Shown here piece after piece: positions 28,801-37,579 of a stretch of 64,000 bases of DNA; the stretch's first letter is position 1; every line of letters starts with the position of its first letter. A model generated the notes under the pieces. The model was not told the DNA's origin. It ran no database searches and saw nothing but the letters and a program-made list of their open reading frames with translations. Made by a program: the position numbers and the translations under genes. This DNA is from Lewinellaceae bacterium (lineage in GTDB: Bacteria; Bacteroidota; Bacteroidia; Chitinophagales; Saprospiraceae), in assembly GCA_020636375.1 (NCBI GenBank), contig JACJXZ010000006.1, forward strand, positions 310,001 to 374,000, read 5' to 3'.

Positions 28801-29090
28801 CGCCTTTCTCCAAAGAAGAAAACGACCTCACCCGCCGGCCGCGCACCACAGCTCAGGTATCCTGGGCGCCCCCTGCCTGGCGAGCCTCCGGCGACGCCAA
28901 TGCCGCCCAGCGGACGCCGGATCTCTCTCCCATCCTCCAGGAGATCGTCAACCGGCCCGGATATACAGCCGGCAGCAGCATCGTCCTTCTCATCGAAGGA
29001 AAAGGCCGGCGGACAGCAGTGTCCCGAAACGGATCCGCCGAAAAGGCGCCGGAGTTGTGCGTGGAGTATGTAGCCGGCGGTTCCGATTAG
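25824..29090 (+). CDS. Large secreted right-handed beta-helix protein with MopE-type repeats
   Basis: The 1088-residue protein has a signal peptide (about 1-47; hydrophobic AFTAMLLLLCSHLTA). A parallel beta-helix of the polysaccharide-lyase/NosD type follows (about 48-470: YYVDAQNGSDNYNGTAP, NNTIRNSGEDGIDI, NDIRHSYSGGIYI, NNVIAGSGHHCLLIG). Then comes a twice-repeated cassette. Each has Cys/Asp-rich Ca-binding MopE/thrombospondin-like segments (PGSPCDDGDPNT, DADSDGICADADCDDND) followed by a beta-sandwich of about 170 residues (RACARIS, ADLEL-type, YLQFTVDE, IIREIVERPGY, APELCVEY) resembling DNRLRE/CBM96-like domains. It is probably a cell-surface polysaccharide-binding or -cleaving protein. 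There is no Por sorting tail. The catalytic residues cannot be assigned. Confidence 0.8.
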   Translation: MNTPHTLYPMPGKPAHARLSNRRFHARIAAFTAMLLLLCSHLTATTYYVDAQNGSDNYNGTAPTHQSDKEGPWKSLSKVNATRFSPGDRILFKRGSTWTDGPLEPRNGGTPGGTVTIHDSVIGKPFSFDLVDPDNNNCIYFGAYGEGPKPKIDCQGKRGIIIRHNYIIVENLHFDNGDNNVVWLAAEDGNFWVNIFHVDVTNTRANAVRSSYGGGHLWLKGLYVYNYGVNGILLNGSKNNKLKGVLVEDCRVEDPETVEKEDAITCHRDKEGNDMEGDVIIRNNTIRNSGEDGIDITTGHNILLEGNDIRHSYSGGIYIVKDWVSTVEARGNFLFSNSISKGVGDLTIEVPDVWVYNNVIAGSGHHCLLIGSTDNVKIWNNVIAPKNRTGNFIWFREDIGKVEFKNNIFDFSQTDQDISGDIVPGISFDYNCYYGTSESQRIYGKKDFREMRAAHPGFEPHGVWADPQFAGPQRNAPEHFMPASGSPCIDKGAEVPIKVDIRGAARPQGAGADLGIYELGAADCNPDPNITSFPGSPCDDGDPNTANDIYQDDCRCAGTPGGPCAGIGDADSDGICADADCDDNDAGIAYRRGDACDDGDPNTVGETIQDNCRCGGGTIAPLRACARISNSRDDAEEWASGKVDLASSDLELTEDPRKGPQYVGLRFNTLSLPKGATVTRAYLQFTVDETRNVEPCELVIHGLASDNTPPFSNAGADISSRTRTRASVAWRPEKWLNDGDAQAAQQTPDLAAIIREIVERPGYSPNSAIGLLIEGTGARTADSYDGRAGKAPELCVEYTLGPATSPGYDCPALQANVGDACDDGDNTTVNDAIDGACRCAGIPTPCTGIGDADGDGICTGTDCDDRNAAITTKPGDACDDGNPNTSGEVIQADCSCGGGTIKAPPVRACARISDNKDDAEEDGDGNVSLSSTDLELANDPKDGDQAIGLRFAGLGIPPGAAITGAYLQFTVDENKDLDPCQLVLYGQASDEAPPFSKEENDLTRRPRTTAQVSWAPPAWRASGDANAAQRTPDLSPILQEIVNRPGYTAGSSIVLLIEGKGRRTAVSRNGSAEKAPELCVEYVAGGSD

Positions 29091-29125
29091 TACTAAGGAC
29101 AGAAATACTTTGACATACATGGAAA

Positions 29126-29216
29126 GGTAGTGTATTAAATCCGTTGATCCATCCAGCGGACCTGGAGGTCCGCTCTCCATTTGCACCGAAAGTTCAACGG
29201 ATTTAATACACCACCC
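29126..29216. repeat. 91-bp perfect-arm inverted-repeat element
   Basis: GTGTATTAAATCCGTTGA (29130-29147) and TCAACGGATTTAATACAC (29194-29211) are exact inverted repeats. An inner hairpin GCGGACCT-GG-AGGTCCGC lies between them. The element is preceded by AGAAATACTTTGACATAC (29101-29118), which recurs at 40367-40384. It follows the beta-helix gene by 35 bp and could end its transcription. Confidence 0.75.
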
Positions 29217-29345
29217 ATGGAAATATGGCTATCCTTCTGACGCTGGACAGTTTGACTAACCCCGCGTTAGCGGGACGCTTCGTAATCCTGTTAATCGTGT
29301 CAATCCTGTCTACTTTAGGCCACGTACGCAACTCTATTCCCAGTT

Positions 29346-29395
29346 ATTTCAATGTATTTCCACGTATTTCCATGTATTTCCATGCATCTCCACGC
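29346..29395. repeat. Short array of 10-bp ATTTCCATGT repeats
   Basis: Five tandem 10-bp units (ATTTCAATGT, ATTTCCACGT, ATTTCCATGT, ATTTCCATGC, ATCTCCACGC). Same family as the arrays at 40581-40640, 58951-59110 and 61561-61650. The rest of 29217-29496 has no gene. Confidence 0.8.
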
Positions 29396-29496
29396 CTCCC
29401 CCCTTCCGGTATCAATCACGGTCCAGCCGGCACCTGCACAAAGTCGGGCTGTCATTTGACTTAAAAGATGCCCATATTTGCAGAAAAGAAAAGGCC

Positions 29497-31134
29497 ATGC
29501 GAATCATTACAACGCTATCCCTGCTTTGGATTTGTTCTTTTACAGTTTACGGGCAGGAGCCCGCTTTCCGGATCCGGCGGGCAGCCGTGTTCAAGAACGG
29601 CACCGCTTTCCTGGAGAAGGAAGCCGTAGTGGACGCGTCTTCTGGTTCCGCTGACGTTTCCGGATACCCGGTCCAGTCCGGGCAGGCGGGGGGCATGCCG
29701 CCAGTTGTAACGGCCACCTACCCTTTCCGCCCCGAAGCCTACGAAGGAGCTCCGGTGCCGGTACTATTCGGCACGACGTTTTGGTCCGCCCCGGGCAATG
29801 AAGTGCTGGAAGTCGTGGCCGGCAGCCGGGAGGAAGTAGAAAAGGCGCCGGCCGACAACCTCGCCCGCCTGCTGCAGCTCAACATCGGCAAAAAGGTCTG
29901 TATATGGACAAAAGACACGAAGGGCCCCATCAACTGCGGCAACATCGTCGGCCATTCGACCCCCGGCGACGGCCAGTCGGCCGGGCAGCTGTTGCTGCGC
30001 GACGGGCAGACGCTCCACCAGTTTGCCGTGCACAACATCCAGCGCCTGGAGTTTGGCGAGGATGCGGTGTACGAAGAGGAAGTGGCCAGCAAGAAGCCTT
30101 CCCTCCGGTTGAAACTGGCCCGGGCCGAAAAGCAGCAACTCATCCGCTTCTCCTGCATGCAAAAAGGGATGAGCTGGTTTCCCAACTATCATATGGTCCT
30201 GCTGGGCAACGGCAAGGCCCGCTTGTCCCTCTTCGCCAACCTGATGAACGATATTGAAAAGCTCGATCAGGCGCCCGTCTCTTTTGCCGTCGGCATTCCC
30301 TCTTTCCGGTTCGGGCATCTGGCGGAACCCCTGTTCTCCGGCCAAGCCGTGCCCGGCTTCCTGAAAAACCTGAACAACCTGCCCGGCGAAAACCTGGCCA
30401 TGTTTTCCAACGCTATCACTTCCCAAAGAGTGGAGGCAAATGCGGATGCCTTTTCAGGTGCCGGCGCCTTCCCCGATTCTGAGGGCCTGATGCAGGAAGA
30501 CCTCTTCTTCTATGAACTCGACGAAGTATCCCTCGAACCGGGCGAACGCGGCCTGTTCAAACTGCTGGAACAGGAAGTGGCTTATGAAGACCTCTACGTC
30601 GTCGACATCAAACGGGCGCCTATGCCCTGGCAGCGAACCCGGGCCGAAGAGGAAGGGCCGAAAAACCTCGTCTGGCACGCCCTGAAATTCAAAAACCGGG
30701 AAACCGTGCCGCTGACGACCGGCACGGTCAGTTTCTTCTCCCGGGAAGGGGAAGGCCTCAAACCCATCGGCCAAAATGAGCTGAGCTTCACCCCCGCCAG
30801 GAGCAACGCCCTGGTGAAGATGGTGGCCGTGCCGGACATCCTGGTGTCCGACGAAAGCACCGAGGCCGGGCGTAAAAGCAACGCCCGGGATCATAAAGAC
30901 CTCATTACGGTAAAAGCCCGGATCAGGGCCGTGAATTACAAAGGCAAAAAGATCACCCTGCGCATCAACCGGGAGATCACCGGCCGCTTCCTGAACTCCG
31001 ATACGGACTGGGAAACGTCCGCTTCGTTCGACCATGCCGACACGCTGAACGCCCTATCCAATGCCACCTGGGTGGTCACCCTGGAGCCGAAAGAAAAACG
31101 GGAACTCAGCTATACGTACGAGGTGTATGAGTAA
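29497..31134 (+). CDS. Secreted DUF4139-domain protein
   Basis: The 545-residue protein has a signal peptide (ending FTVYGQE). The first half resembles the DUF4140/4139 architecture (VFKNGTAFLEKEAVVDASSG). The C-terminal half has NLVWHALKFKNRETVPLTTGTVSFFSREG, QNELSFTPARSNALVKM and the closing EPKEKRELSYTYEVYE, all typical of DUF4139. The molecular function of the family is unknown. It is transcribed toward the VCBS protein gene, with two hairpins between them. Confidence 0.82.
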   Translation: MRIITTLSLLWICSFTVYGQEPAFRIRRAAVFKNGTAFLEKEAVVDASSGSADVSGYPVQSGQAGGMPPVVTATYPFRPEAYEGAPVPVLFGTTFWSAPGNEVLEVVAGSREEVEKAPADNLARLLQLNIGKKVCIWTKDTKGPINCGNIVGHSTPGDGQSAGQLLLRDGQTLHQFAVHNIQRLEFGEDAVYEEEVASKKPSLRLKLARAEKQQLIRFSCMQKGMSWFPNYHMVLLGNGKARLSLFANLMNDIEKLDQAPVSFAVGIPSFRFGHLAEPLFSGQAVPGFLKNLNNLPGENLAMFSNAITSQRVEANADAFSGAGAFPDSEGLMQEDLFFYELDEVSLEPGERGLFKLLEQEVAYEDLYVVDIKRAPMPWQRTRAEEEGPKNLVWHALKFKNRETVPLTTGTVSFFSREGEGLKPIGQNELSFTPARSNALVKMVAVPDILVSDESTEAGRKSNARDHKDLITVKARIRAVNYKGKKITLRINREITGRFLNSDTDWETSASFDHADTLNALSNATWVVTLEPKEKRELSYTYEVYE

Positions 31135-31161
31135 GAGGGCCGCCCTGATTAAAAAATCCAA

Positions 31162-31222
31162 GGCAGGCCCGAAAGGCCTGCCCTATGAATTACATTGCCA
31201 GTGGCGGCGGCATACCGCCGCC
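31162..31222. terminator. Two GC-rich hairpins between convergent genes
   Basis: GGCAGGCC-CGAAA-GGCCTGCC (31162-31182) and GGCGGCGG-CATA-CCGCCGCC (31203-31222) are perfect 8-bp stems in the 99-bp gap between convergent genes, suited to a bidirectional terminator. Confidence 0.65.
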
Positions 31223-31233
31223 AATAGATGGTT

Positions 31234-33015
31234 TTATGGGGTTATCACAAGGTTTTTCACAAGTTGCTTACCTCCCGCCTGCACCTGAAGGTAATACAGC
31301 CCCGCCGGCAGGCCGGCCAGGTTGATGGCCATATTCAGCCGGCCGCCACTGGCTTCCTGCTGTGCCGACCAGGCCAACTGCCCGGTGAGATGGAACAAGC
31401 TGATGGTGCATGGGCCGATGGCTTCTTCGGCTTCCAGGAACAGGGCAACGCTCCCCCGCGCCGGGTTCGGAGTCAGTTCGAGTGAGGCCTGTAGCCTTTG
31501 CCTTTCGTGCAGGCCAACCCTTAAGCACGGTGGTTCTTCGCCCTGCTCAAGAATACAGGGCACGTTGACATCCACCGGGCCGTAAGCCTCTACCTGGCCG
31601 TCGGGCCATTCAATAACAATCGAGTCTATGACGGCAGCATCCCCCAGGCCGAAATGCAGTTGGGTGCTTTCAGAGCTGTGGGAACTGGACGCCACTTGCC
31701 GCATCTGCCAGGTTTCCTGCCCGTTGATGGTGGCCTTTATTCGGACGACAGCGCCGATGGCGGCCGTATTGGGAGAGTTGCCTGCCAGGGTATACTGTGC
31801 CCAGCTATTATCGTTTCCCTCATTGAGGTAGACGGCGGCATGAAGATCGGTATTGGGAAAGCCGCCGTTGGCTACAGCAATGTCCAGGAAACCGTCGCCA
31901 TTAAAATCAGCCAGGCCGGCAAACCCGTCCAGCAAAGGAATGACGGCGTCCGTTTCCAGTTCGAACTGCCCGTTGTCATTGCGGAACATGGCGTTCTGGT
32001 TGTCATAAAAAGAGGTGACGAACAAGTCGAGGTCGCCGTCGTTGTCGTAATCGCCCCAGGCGCCTGTCGGTGTATCCAGGCTGTATTCCCATTGGCCCTC
32101 CACGCGCCGGAAAACGCCGGCACCATCATTGTTATACAGGTAATTCACGAGTTCGCCGGGCACGAACAGGTCAAAGTCGCCGTCGTTGTCGTAATCGCCC
32201 CAGGCGCCGTGATAGCTGAGGCCGGTGTAGGTGTTGAACAAGGCCTGCTCATCTTCGTACAGGCTAAAGTTGCCGGCACCGTCATTGTAGTACAGTTGGT
32301 CGGGTACCCAGGCATTGGCGACGAACAGGTCGAGGTCTTTGTCGCCATCCACATCGGCCCAGTTTCCGGAGAAAGAAAATTGGGCCGGGCCGGCGACGAT
32401 GATGTCTTCTGCCTCTTTAGAGAAAGTGCCGTTGCCCTGATTCAGATACAAAGCATTTGGGGCCGAACCAAAGTTGACGCTGCTATTGGCCACGAAGATA
32501 TCCAGCCAGCCGTTGCCATTGGCGTCGGCCCAGCTGCAGCCGGCGGTGCTGTTCTGGTCGGTTACCGGAGGTCCGGCGGCCACTGGGGCGAACATGCCCG
32601 TGCCATCGCCGGCAAAGAGCCGGTTCTCGGTATTGAGGAACGTTTGAAAATTCCAGGCTCCGATGTAGAGGTCTTTAATTCCGTCGCCGTTAAAGTCGGC
32701 AAAAGCGCCGGCATTGAATTTCGCGGCATGGGGTGGCAAGACGCTTTCGCCGACACTTTCAAATCCGTTGCCGTTGTTCCGGTACAAAGTATTGCTGTAA
32801 CTAAAGCCGAGCTGGGCGTTGAGCAGGAGCAGGTCGATCTGGCCGTCTCCGTCGTAATCTTCGACGGTTATTCCGCCGGGAGCCCCCCCGCTTGCTTCAA
32901 TTCCGGAATCTTCCCACAGGGAGAAATTCACGAATTGTGCGTACTGCGGCATGTGAGCGGCCAGAAGCAGCCCTGCCGCCAGAAGGAACCGGGAGCGTAA
33001 TCTGTCGTTTTTCAT
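31234..33015 (-). CDS. Secreted FG-GAP/VCBS repeat protein with UnbV/ASPIC domain and Por tail
   Basis: The 593-residue protein has a signal peptide (to about 26, PQYAQ). At least seven FG-GAP/VCBS repeats follow, with Ca-binding DxDxDGxxD loops (DYDGDGQIDLLLL, DFNGDGIKDLYIG, DVDGDKDLDLFVA, DYDNDGDFDLFVP). An ASPIC/UnbV domain lies at about 400-490 (IGAVVRIKATINGQETWQMRQV, LHFGLGDAAVIDSIVIEWPDG). The C-terminal Por/type IX sorting domain is LELTPNPARGSVALFLE...GLYYLQVQAGGKQLVKNLVI. It is predicted to be a surface beta-propeller adhesin or binding protein exported by type IX secretion. Confidence 0.88.
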   Translation of the reverse strand: MKNDRLRSRFLLAAGLLLAAHMPQYAQFVNFSLWEDSGIEASGGAPGGITVEDYDGDGQIDLLLLNAQLGFSYSNTLYRNNGNGFESVGESVLPPHAAKFNAGAFADFNGDGIKDLYIGAWNFQTFLNTENRLFAGDGTGMFAPVAAGPPVTDQNSTAGCSWADANGNGWLDIFVANSSVNFGSAPNALYLNQGNGTFSKEAEDIIVAGPAQFSFSGNWADVDGDKDLDLFVANAWVPDQLYYNDGAGNFSLYEDEQALFNTYTGLSYHGAWGDYDNDGDFDLFVPGELVNYLYNNDGAGVFRRVEGQWEYSLDTPTGAWGDYDNDGDLDLFVTSFYDNQNAMFRNDNGQFELETDAVIPLLDGFAGLADFNGDGFLDIAVANGGFPNTDLHAAVYLNEGNDNSWAQYTLAGNSPNTAAIGAVVRIKATINGQETWQMRQVASSSHSSESTQLHFGLGDAAVIDSIVIEWPDGQVEAYGPVDVNVPCILEQGEEPPCLRVGLHERQRLQASLELTPNPARGSVALFLEAEEAIGPCTISLFHLTGQLAWSAQQEASGGRLNMAINLAGLPAGLYYLQVQAGGKQLVKNLVITP

Positions 33016-33136
33016 ATCGCTGATGTTTCGGTTAAGGAATGATGAATTGCAGTACAGACAACATAGCTTGTCCCGGTTATTGGCGCCTGCATTGGCGTAC
33101 CAAAAACCAGGATTAGCGTACCAAAAGCGCTTATTT

Positions 33137-33263
33137 GGCTACCCGTCTGATGTTGGGCACTCCATGCCTCCTGCACACGCTCGGCCTCGACTCCGCTCGG
33201 CTTTCCCCTTTCCGCTGGCCAGCGTTCGGCCTAGCTCACGCCGAGGCCCTCAGACGGGTAGCC
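33137..33263. repeat. Dispersed repeat with terminal inverted repeats (copy B)
   Basis: Ends GGCTACCCGTCT and AGACGGGTAGCC are exact inverted repeats. The 127-bp length and the interior match copy A. It ends 8 bp before the stop codon of the hybrid two-component gene. Confidence 0.88.
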
Positions 33264-33271
33264 GCTTATTT

Positions 33272-36200
33272 TTATTTATGATCCGCTCTATTGCTGCGGA
33301 ACTCGCTGGGCGGGGCGCCGAATTCCTTCTGAAAGGCGCGGGCAAAATGGGAAGGATCCTTAAAGCCTACCTGAAAGGCCACCTGGCTGATATTTTGAGT
33401 GGTGTCAGCGAGCAGGGCCCGGGCGCGTTCCAGGCGGCACCGGCGGATGAACTCGGCAGGCGGCCTTCCGGTCAGGGCCTTGAATTTGCGGAAGCATTGG
33501 GTCCGGCTGACACCCAGGGCACCGTAGAACTTGTCGATGCTGAAATCGGGATTATCCAGGTTCTCTTCGATGATTTGCCGTGCCTGTTCCAGGAATTGAG
33601 CGTCGGGTTCCGGCTGTTCGTTGCCGACGGGCGGTGCGAAGGCCCACCCGCTGTATTTTTCCTGAAGGGTCCGGCGCAGTTTCAGGGCTTTTCGGATCTG
33701 AATATCCAGTTCCTGCTGGCTGAACGGCTTGGCCAGGTAGGCGTCGGCCCCCTGTCGCAGGCCGGCCAGGCGGGAGTCCAGATCTGCCCGGGCGGTCAGC
33801 AGGATAATGGGAACATGGCTGGTGCGCCGGTCATTTTTCAGTATCCGGCAAAGCTCGAACCCATCCTGCTTCGGCATCATGACGTCGCTGATGATCAGGT
33901 CGGGAACGATGGACAGGGCTTTTTCTACGCCGGCTTCTCCGTCGGGAGCAGTCCGGATTTTATACCGGCCTTTGAGCAGGGTTTTCAGGTAGGCCCGCAC
34001 ATCGGGGTTGTCTTCTACGATGAGCAGCAGAGGGTGTTGAGCGGAGGGTGATGCTATGGATGTGGAGCGCAGCGACATCCCGGCGCAGGCCGGGGCTGTC
34101 GATGTTATGGATGCTTCCCTGGTAGTGCCTCCACCCCCAGTTTTCGCCGGATTCCAGGGTTGAGCATCTGCAACCTCTGCCTGCCGGGTAATGGGCAGGG
34201 TGACGGTGAAAGCGGCCCCTTTTCCCAGTTCACTTTCCACTGTGATCGCTCCGCCGAGAAGTTCAGTGAGTTCTTTAGCCAGGGCCAGGCCGATGCCGGT
34301 AGCGCCACCCCGCCCCTTCAAAGAGAGGGAATTGGCAGCAGATGACCTGCTGAAGCGGCCCTCTTCCGGAACTTCCCCCCTTTGGGAAGATTGAGGGGGG
34401 CTGGAGGGGAGGCTATAAAACCGGTTAAATACGAACGGCAGCTCCTCTTCGGAAATGCCCATGCCCGTGTCACGAACTGTGATCACCAGCAAGTCGGAAG
34501 TGGGAAACCGGAAGTGGGAAGTGGGTCCTGTTTCCGCCTTCCGCCTTTCGATTTCGCACTTCACATTACCGCCCTCCGGCGTGAACTTGATGGCGTTGGA
34601 GATCAGGTTGGAACAAATCTTCTCTATCTTATCCGGGTCGTAATCCATGACCAGTTCTTGCTGCTGGCTGTGAAAGGAGAGGGCGATGCGCCGGCTTTCG
34701 GCGTAAGAGTGGAACGATTCGGTCAGATATTTCAGGAAGGGCAGGATATCGGCCTGGACATTCCGGACTTTGAGGGTGCCGGACTCCGCCCGGGCCAGGT
34801 CCAGCATCTGGTTGACGAGGCGCAGGAGGGCCTTCCCGTTGCGGGTGATCATGCGGAGGCCCTCGTCCAGCAATTTATGAGGCTGTAGCCGGATTTGATC
34901 CGCCATACCCAGAATGATGGTCAGAGGGGTGCGGAACTCATGGGTAATATTGGTGAAGAAGCGGCTCTTAAATTCATCCATCTGCTCAAGTTGCGCCGCC
35001 CTTTGCTGTTCAAGCGCCAGGTTGGCCTCCAGTTTCCAGCGCTTGCGCTGGAAGCGGTTGTACCAGGCGATAGCGCTTAACAGGAGAAGGACGTACACGC
35101 CATAAGCCCACCCACTCCGCCACCAGGGCGGGGCAATGTAAATGGGAACTTCGGCCACCGTTTCACTCCAGACGCCGTCGGCACTGGCCGCTTTGACCTG
35201 AAAGGCATACTGGCCCGGGGGTAGTTTGGAGTATCGGGCTACCCGGCTCTGCCCGGCGTCGATCCAACCGGCGTCCAGGCCCTGCATCCGGTAGGCATAG
35301 CGGTTCTTTTCCGGCTGGCTGTAGTGCATGCCTATGTATTCAATGGCGACGCTGTTGCGGCTGAAAGGCAGGCTCAACCTGTTGCCCATCTTAATATCTG
35401 CAAACAGGGAACTGTCTTTCCCGCTGCCGCCCAGGGCGTAGATATTGGTAATTTTCACTTTGGGAGCGGTGGGGTTCGACCGGATACTGTCCGGATGAAA
35501 AATAGTGCAGCCCAGGCTGCCGGCGCTCAGGGTTATCTCTCCTGCCGCGTTCAGCCTGCCGAAGCGGCCCAGGCTGGCAAAAGGGATGCCGTAGCTGTCG
35601 TCATAGCTCTGTAGTGTTTCCATTTCCGGGTCAAAGCAGAAAATGCCGGCACTGGCAATCAGCCAAAGGCGGCCGCGGCCGTCCTCCAGGATGACGTTGG
35701 CCATGTCGGCGGGCAGGGCATACTCCTGGCAGGAGTTGTCGAGAGGGTTCCAGCGGCAAAAGCCATAGCCGAGGTAGCTTAGCCAGTAGCGGCCGGCCCG
35801 GTCTTCGTGTATCCAACTGACCAAGGGGTTGGGCGTTTCGATCCGTTCGAACAACAGGCTGTCCACCCGTAATGGCCCGTTGCGGATGACCCGGTTCAGG
35901 CCCTGGGCGGTCGGGATATAAATGTCGCCCCGGCTGTCTTTATAAACCTGCCAGACCTCGTTGCTGCTGAGGCTGTACGGATCATCCGCCTGATGGCGAT
36001 ACCGGGCCACGGCCTGCCCGGCCGGGCCCATTATGGTAAGCCCGCCTCCGATGGACCCAAACCAGCGATACCCCAGGCTGTCCTCGTACATACACACGAC
36101 ATAGCCTCTGGGCTCCGGGTAGCGGATGAGCCGCCCGGTTTCCGGCTCATAGCGGTTGGAGCCGGCAGTTGTCGGTATCCAAACGTTGCTGCTTCTGTCG

Positions 36201-37579
36201 ATGAACACAAAAAGGGCAGTCCTGGAATCCAGGCTGAACGGGTTGCCTGCTTCCGGCAGGTATTGCGTGAAGGTGTTTTTATGCCGGTCGTAACAGTAAA
36301 CGCCTGAAGAGCTGGTACCTAGCCAGACCTTGCCGCCCGGCCCCTCAACCGCTGAAGTAACATAGATATTATCGTCTCCAGGTGCCGGAGGGGGTTGATA
36401 GTGGGCAAACTGATTGAAGTAAGGATTGAGTTTGTACAGGCCGGTCAGCTTGGTAGCGATCCAGATGTTCTCAAAAGGGCCCTGCAGGATTTGCAGGACA
36501 TGGGCATTTTCCCAGGCTGCGGGCGGTTCGAATTGATGGTTGCGGACCTCTGCCGGGCGGCCTTTCAGGGCCTCTCCTGCATGGCGGACGGCATACAGGC
36601 CGGCACCCAAAGTGCCGACGTACAAATGCCCATCCAGGGATTCGATCAGGCTGGAAACCGGCGCTTTGCCAGGGATGCCGCCGGGCAGGGCCTGAAAAGA
36701 ACCGGAAGCCGGGCTGTAATATTCAATTGTATTAATCTGGCCATCCTGGGGCACGGGGGCTTGCCCCCCTACCCAAATGCCGCCGGAAGGGCTGAGGGCC
36801 AGAGCCGTGGCCGCTTCGGCCCGGATGTGCCGCCGTGCTTGAGGAGCGTTCTTTTGAAAGTGATCGAAAAGGGGAGGGCGATTGGCATCCTGGCCGGCCT
36901 TTAACCGGGAAACGCCCTGGTCGGTAGCGATCCATAAATCGCCATTGGGGTGGAATAATAATTGGTTGACCCGGTTGCTCAGGGGGCCTGCCGGAGTGTG
37001 CTGTCCATTTTCGCTCTTAGCCGGAAAATGCTGCCATATTGCCTTCTGCCCTCCGGTTTCCGTGTCTTTCAGAAGCCTCAGGCGATACAGGCCGTCTGAA
37101 GCGGTCCCAATCCAGAGTGCATGATCAACAGCGGCGGCCAGGGCAGTAACCTCTCCCTCTCCCACTCTCCCACTCTCCCCGGGCGGCATCGGAAAAGGCT
37201 GGTAATCACCCTCCTCCGGGCAGAAGCGAAAAATTCCCGGATGACCGTTCATGGAAAACCAGAGATTCCCGCCCGGATCCTCGCACAAATGCCGGACAGC
37301 TCCGGAGGAAAAGGGAAGAGGCGCTGAATAAGGATAGAGCTTAAAGGAATAACCGTCGTACCGCACTACTCCAAAGCCGGATCCCAGCCAGATTTCTCCC
37401 GCCTGGCCGGCAACGACACAATGGGTGCTTTGGGATGGCAGCCCTTCGCGCAGGGAAAACCGCTCAAAGTACAACCCGTTCGCATACCGCTTCTCCTGGC
37501 CGTACTGCACGCCGGGCAGGCCATGGATCAGGAAAAGGCAGATCAGGATAGTATGCAGCAAAGGCTTTGGGCCGGGCAT
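33272..37579 (-). CDS. Hybrid two-component system regulator (propeller sensor, kinase, receiver, AraC)
   Basis: The 1435-residue membrane protein has a signal peptide and two-component regulator propeller repeats (about 30-720; GEIWLGSGFGVVRYDG, WIGTASDGLYRL). A Y_Y_Y domain (NRYAYRMQGLDAGWIDAGQ) and one membrane span (about 815-835) follow. Then come HisKA with His880 (ITHEFRTPLTIILGM), HATPase (N-box DYDPDKIEKICSNLISNAIKFTPEGG, G-box DTGMGI), a receiver with Asp1232 (DLIISDVMMPK) and an AraC-type HTH (INQ VAFQVGFKDPSHFARAFQKEFG). HTCS proteins sense an oligosaccharide in the periplasm and activate a nearby utilisation locus. None of the usual SusC/D targets is adjacent. The linker between HATPase and receiver is Pro/Ser/Arg-rich. 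Confidence 0.95.
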   Translation of the reverse strand: MPGPKPLLHTILICLFLIHGLPGVQYGQEKRYANGLYFERFSLREGLPSQSTHCVVAGQAGEIWLGSGFGVVRYDGYSFKLYPYSAPLPFSSGAVRHLCEDPGGNLWFSMNGHPGIFRFCPEEGDYQPFPMPPGESGRVGEGEVTALAAAVDHALWIGTASDGLYRLRLLKDTETGGQKAIWQHFPAKSENGQHTPAGPLSNRVNQLLFHPNGDLWIATDQGVSRLKAGQDANRPPLFDHFQKNAPQARRHIRAEAATALALSPSGGIWVGGQAPVPQDGQINTIEYYSPASGSFQALPGGIPGKAPVSSLIESLDGHLYVGTLGAGLYAVRHAGEALKGRPAEVRNHQFEPPAAWENAHVLQILQGPFENIWIATKLTGLYKLNPYFNQFAHYQPPPAPGDDNIYVTSAVEGPGGKVWLGTSSSGVYCYDRHKNTFTQYLPEAGNPFSLDSRTALFVFIDRSSNVWIPTTAGSNRYEPETGRLIRYPEPRGYVVCMYEDSLGYRWFGSIGGGLTIMGPAGQAVARYRHQADDPYSLSSNEVWQVYKDSRGDIYIPTAQGLNRVIRNGPLRVDSLLFERIETPNPLVSWIHEDRAGRYWLSYLGYGFCRWNPLDNSCQEYALPADMANVILEDGRGRLWLIASAGIFCFDPEMETLQSYDDSYGIPFASLGRFGRLNAAGEITLSAGSLGCTIFHPDSIRSNPTAPKVKITNIYALGGSGKDSSLFADIKMGNRLSLPFSRNSVAIEYIGMHYSQPEKNRYAYRMQGLDAGWIDAGQSRVARYSKLPPGQYAFQVKAASADGVWSETVAEVPIYIAPPWWRSGWAYGVYVLLLLSAIAWYNRFQRKRWKLEANLALEQQRAAQLEQMDEFKSRFFTNITHEFRTPLTIILGMADQIRLQPHKLLDEGLRMITRNGKALLRLVNQMLDLARAESGTLKVRNVQADILPFLKYLTESFHSYAESRRIALSFHSQQQELVMDYDPDKIEKICSNLISNAIKFTPEGGNVKCEIERRKAETGPTSHFRFPTSDLLVITVRDTGMGISEEELPFVFNRFYSLPSSPPQSSQRGEVPEEGRFSRSSAANSLSLKGRGGATGIGLALAKELTELLGGAITVESELGKGAAFTVTLPITRQAEVADAQPWNPAKTGGGGTTREASITSTAPACAGMSLRSTSIASPSAQHPLLLIVEDNPDVRAYLKTLLKGRYKIRTAPDGEAGVEKALSIVPDLIISDVMMPKQDGFELCRILKNDRRTSHVPIILLTARADLDSRLAGLRQGADAYLAKPFSQQELDIQIRKALKLRRTLQEKYSGWAFAPPVGNEQPEPDAQFLEQARQIIEENLDNPDFSIDKFYGALGVSRTQCFRKFKALTGRPPAEFIRRCRLERARALLADTTQNISQVAFQVGFKDPSHFARAFQKEFGAPPSEFRSNRADHK

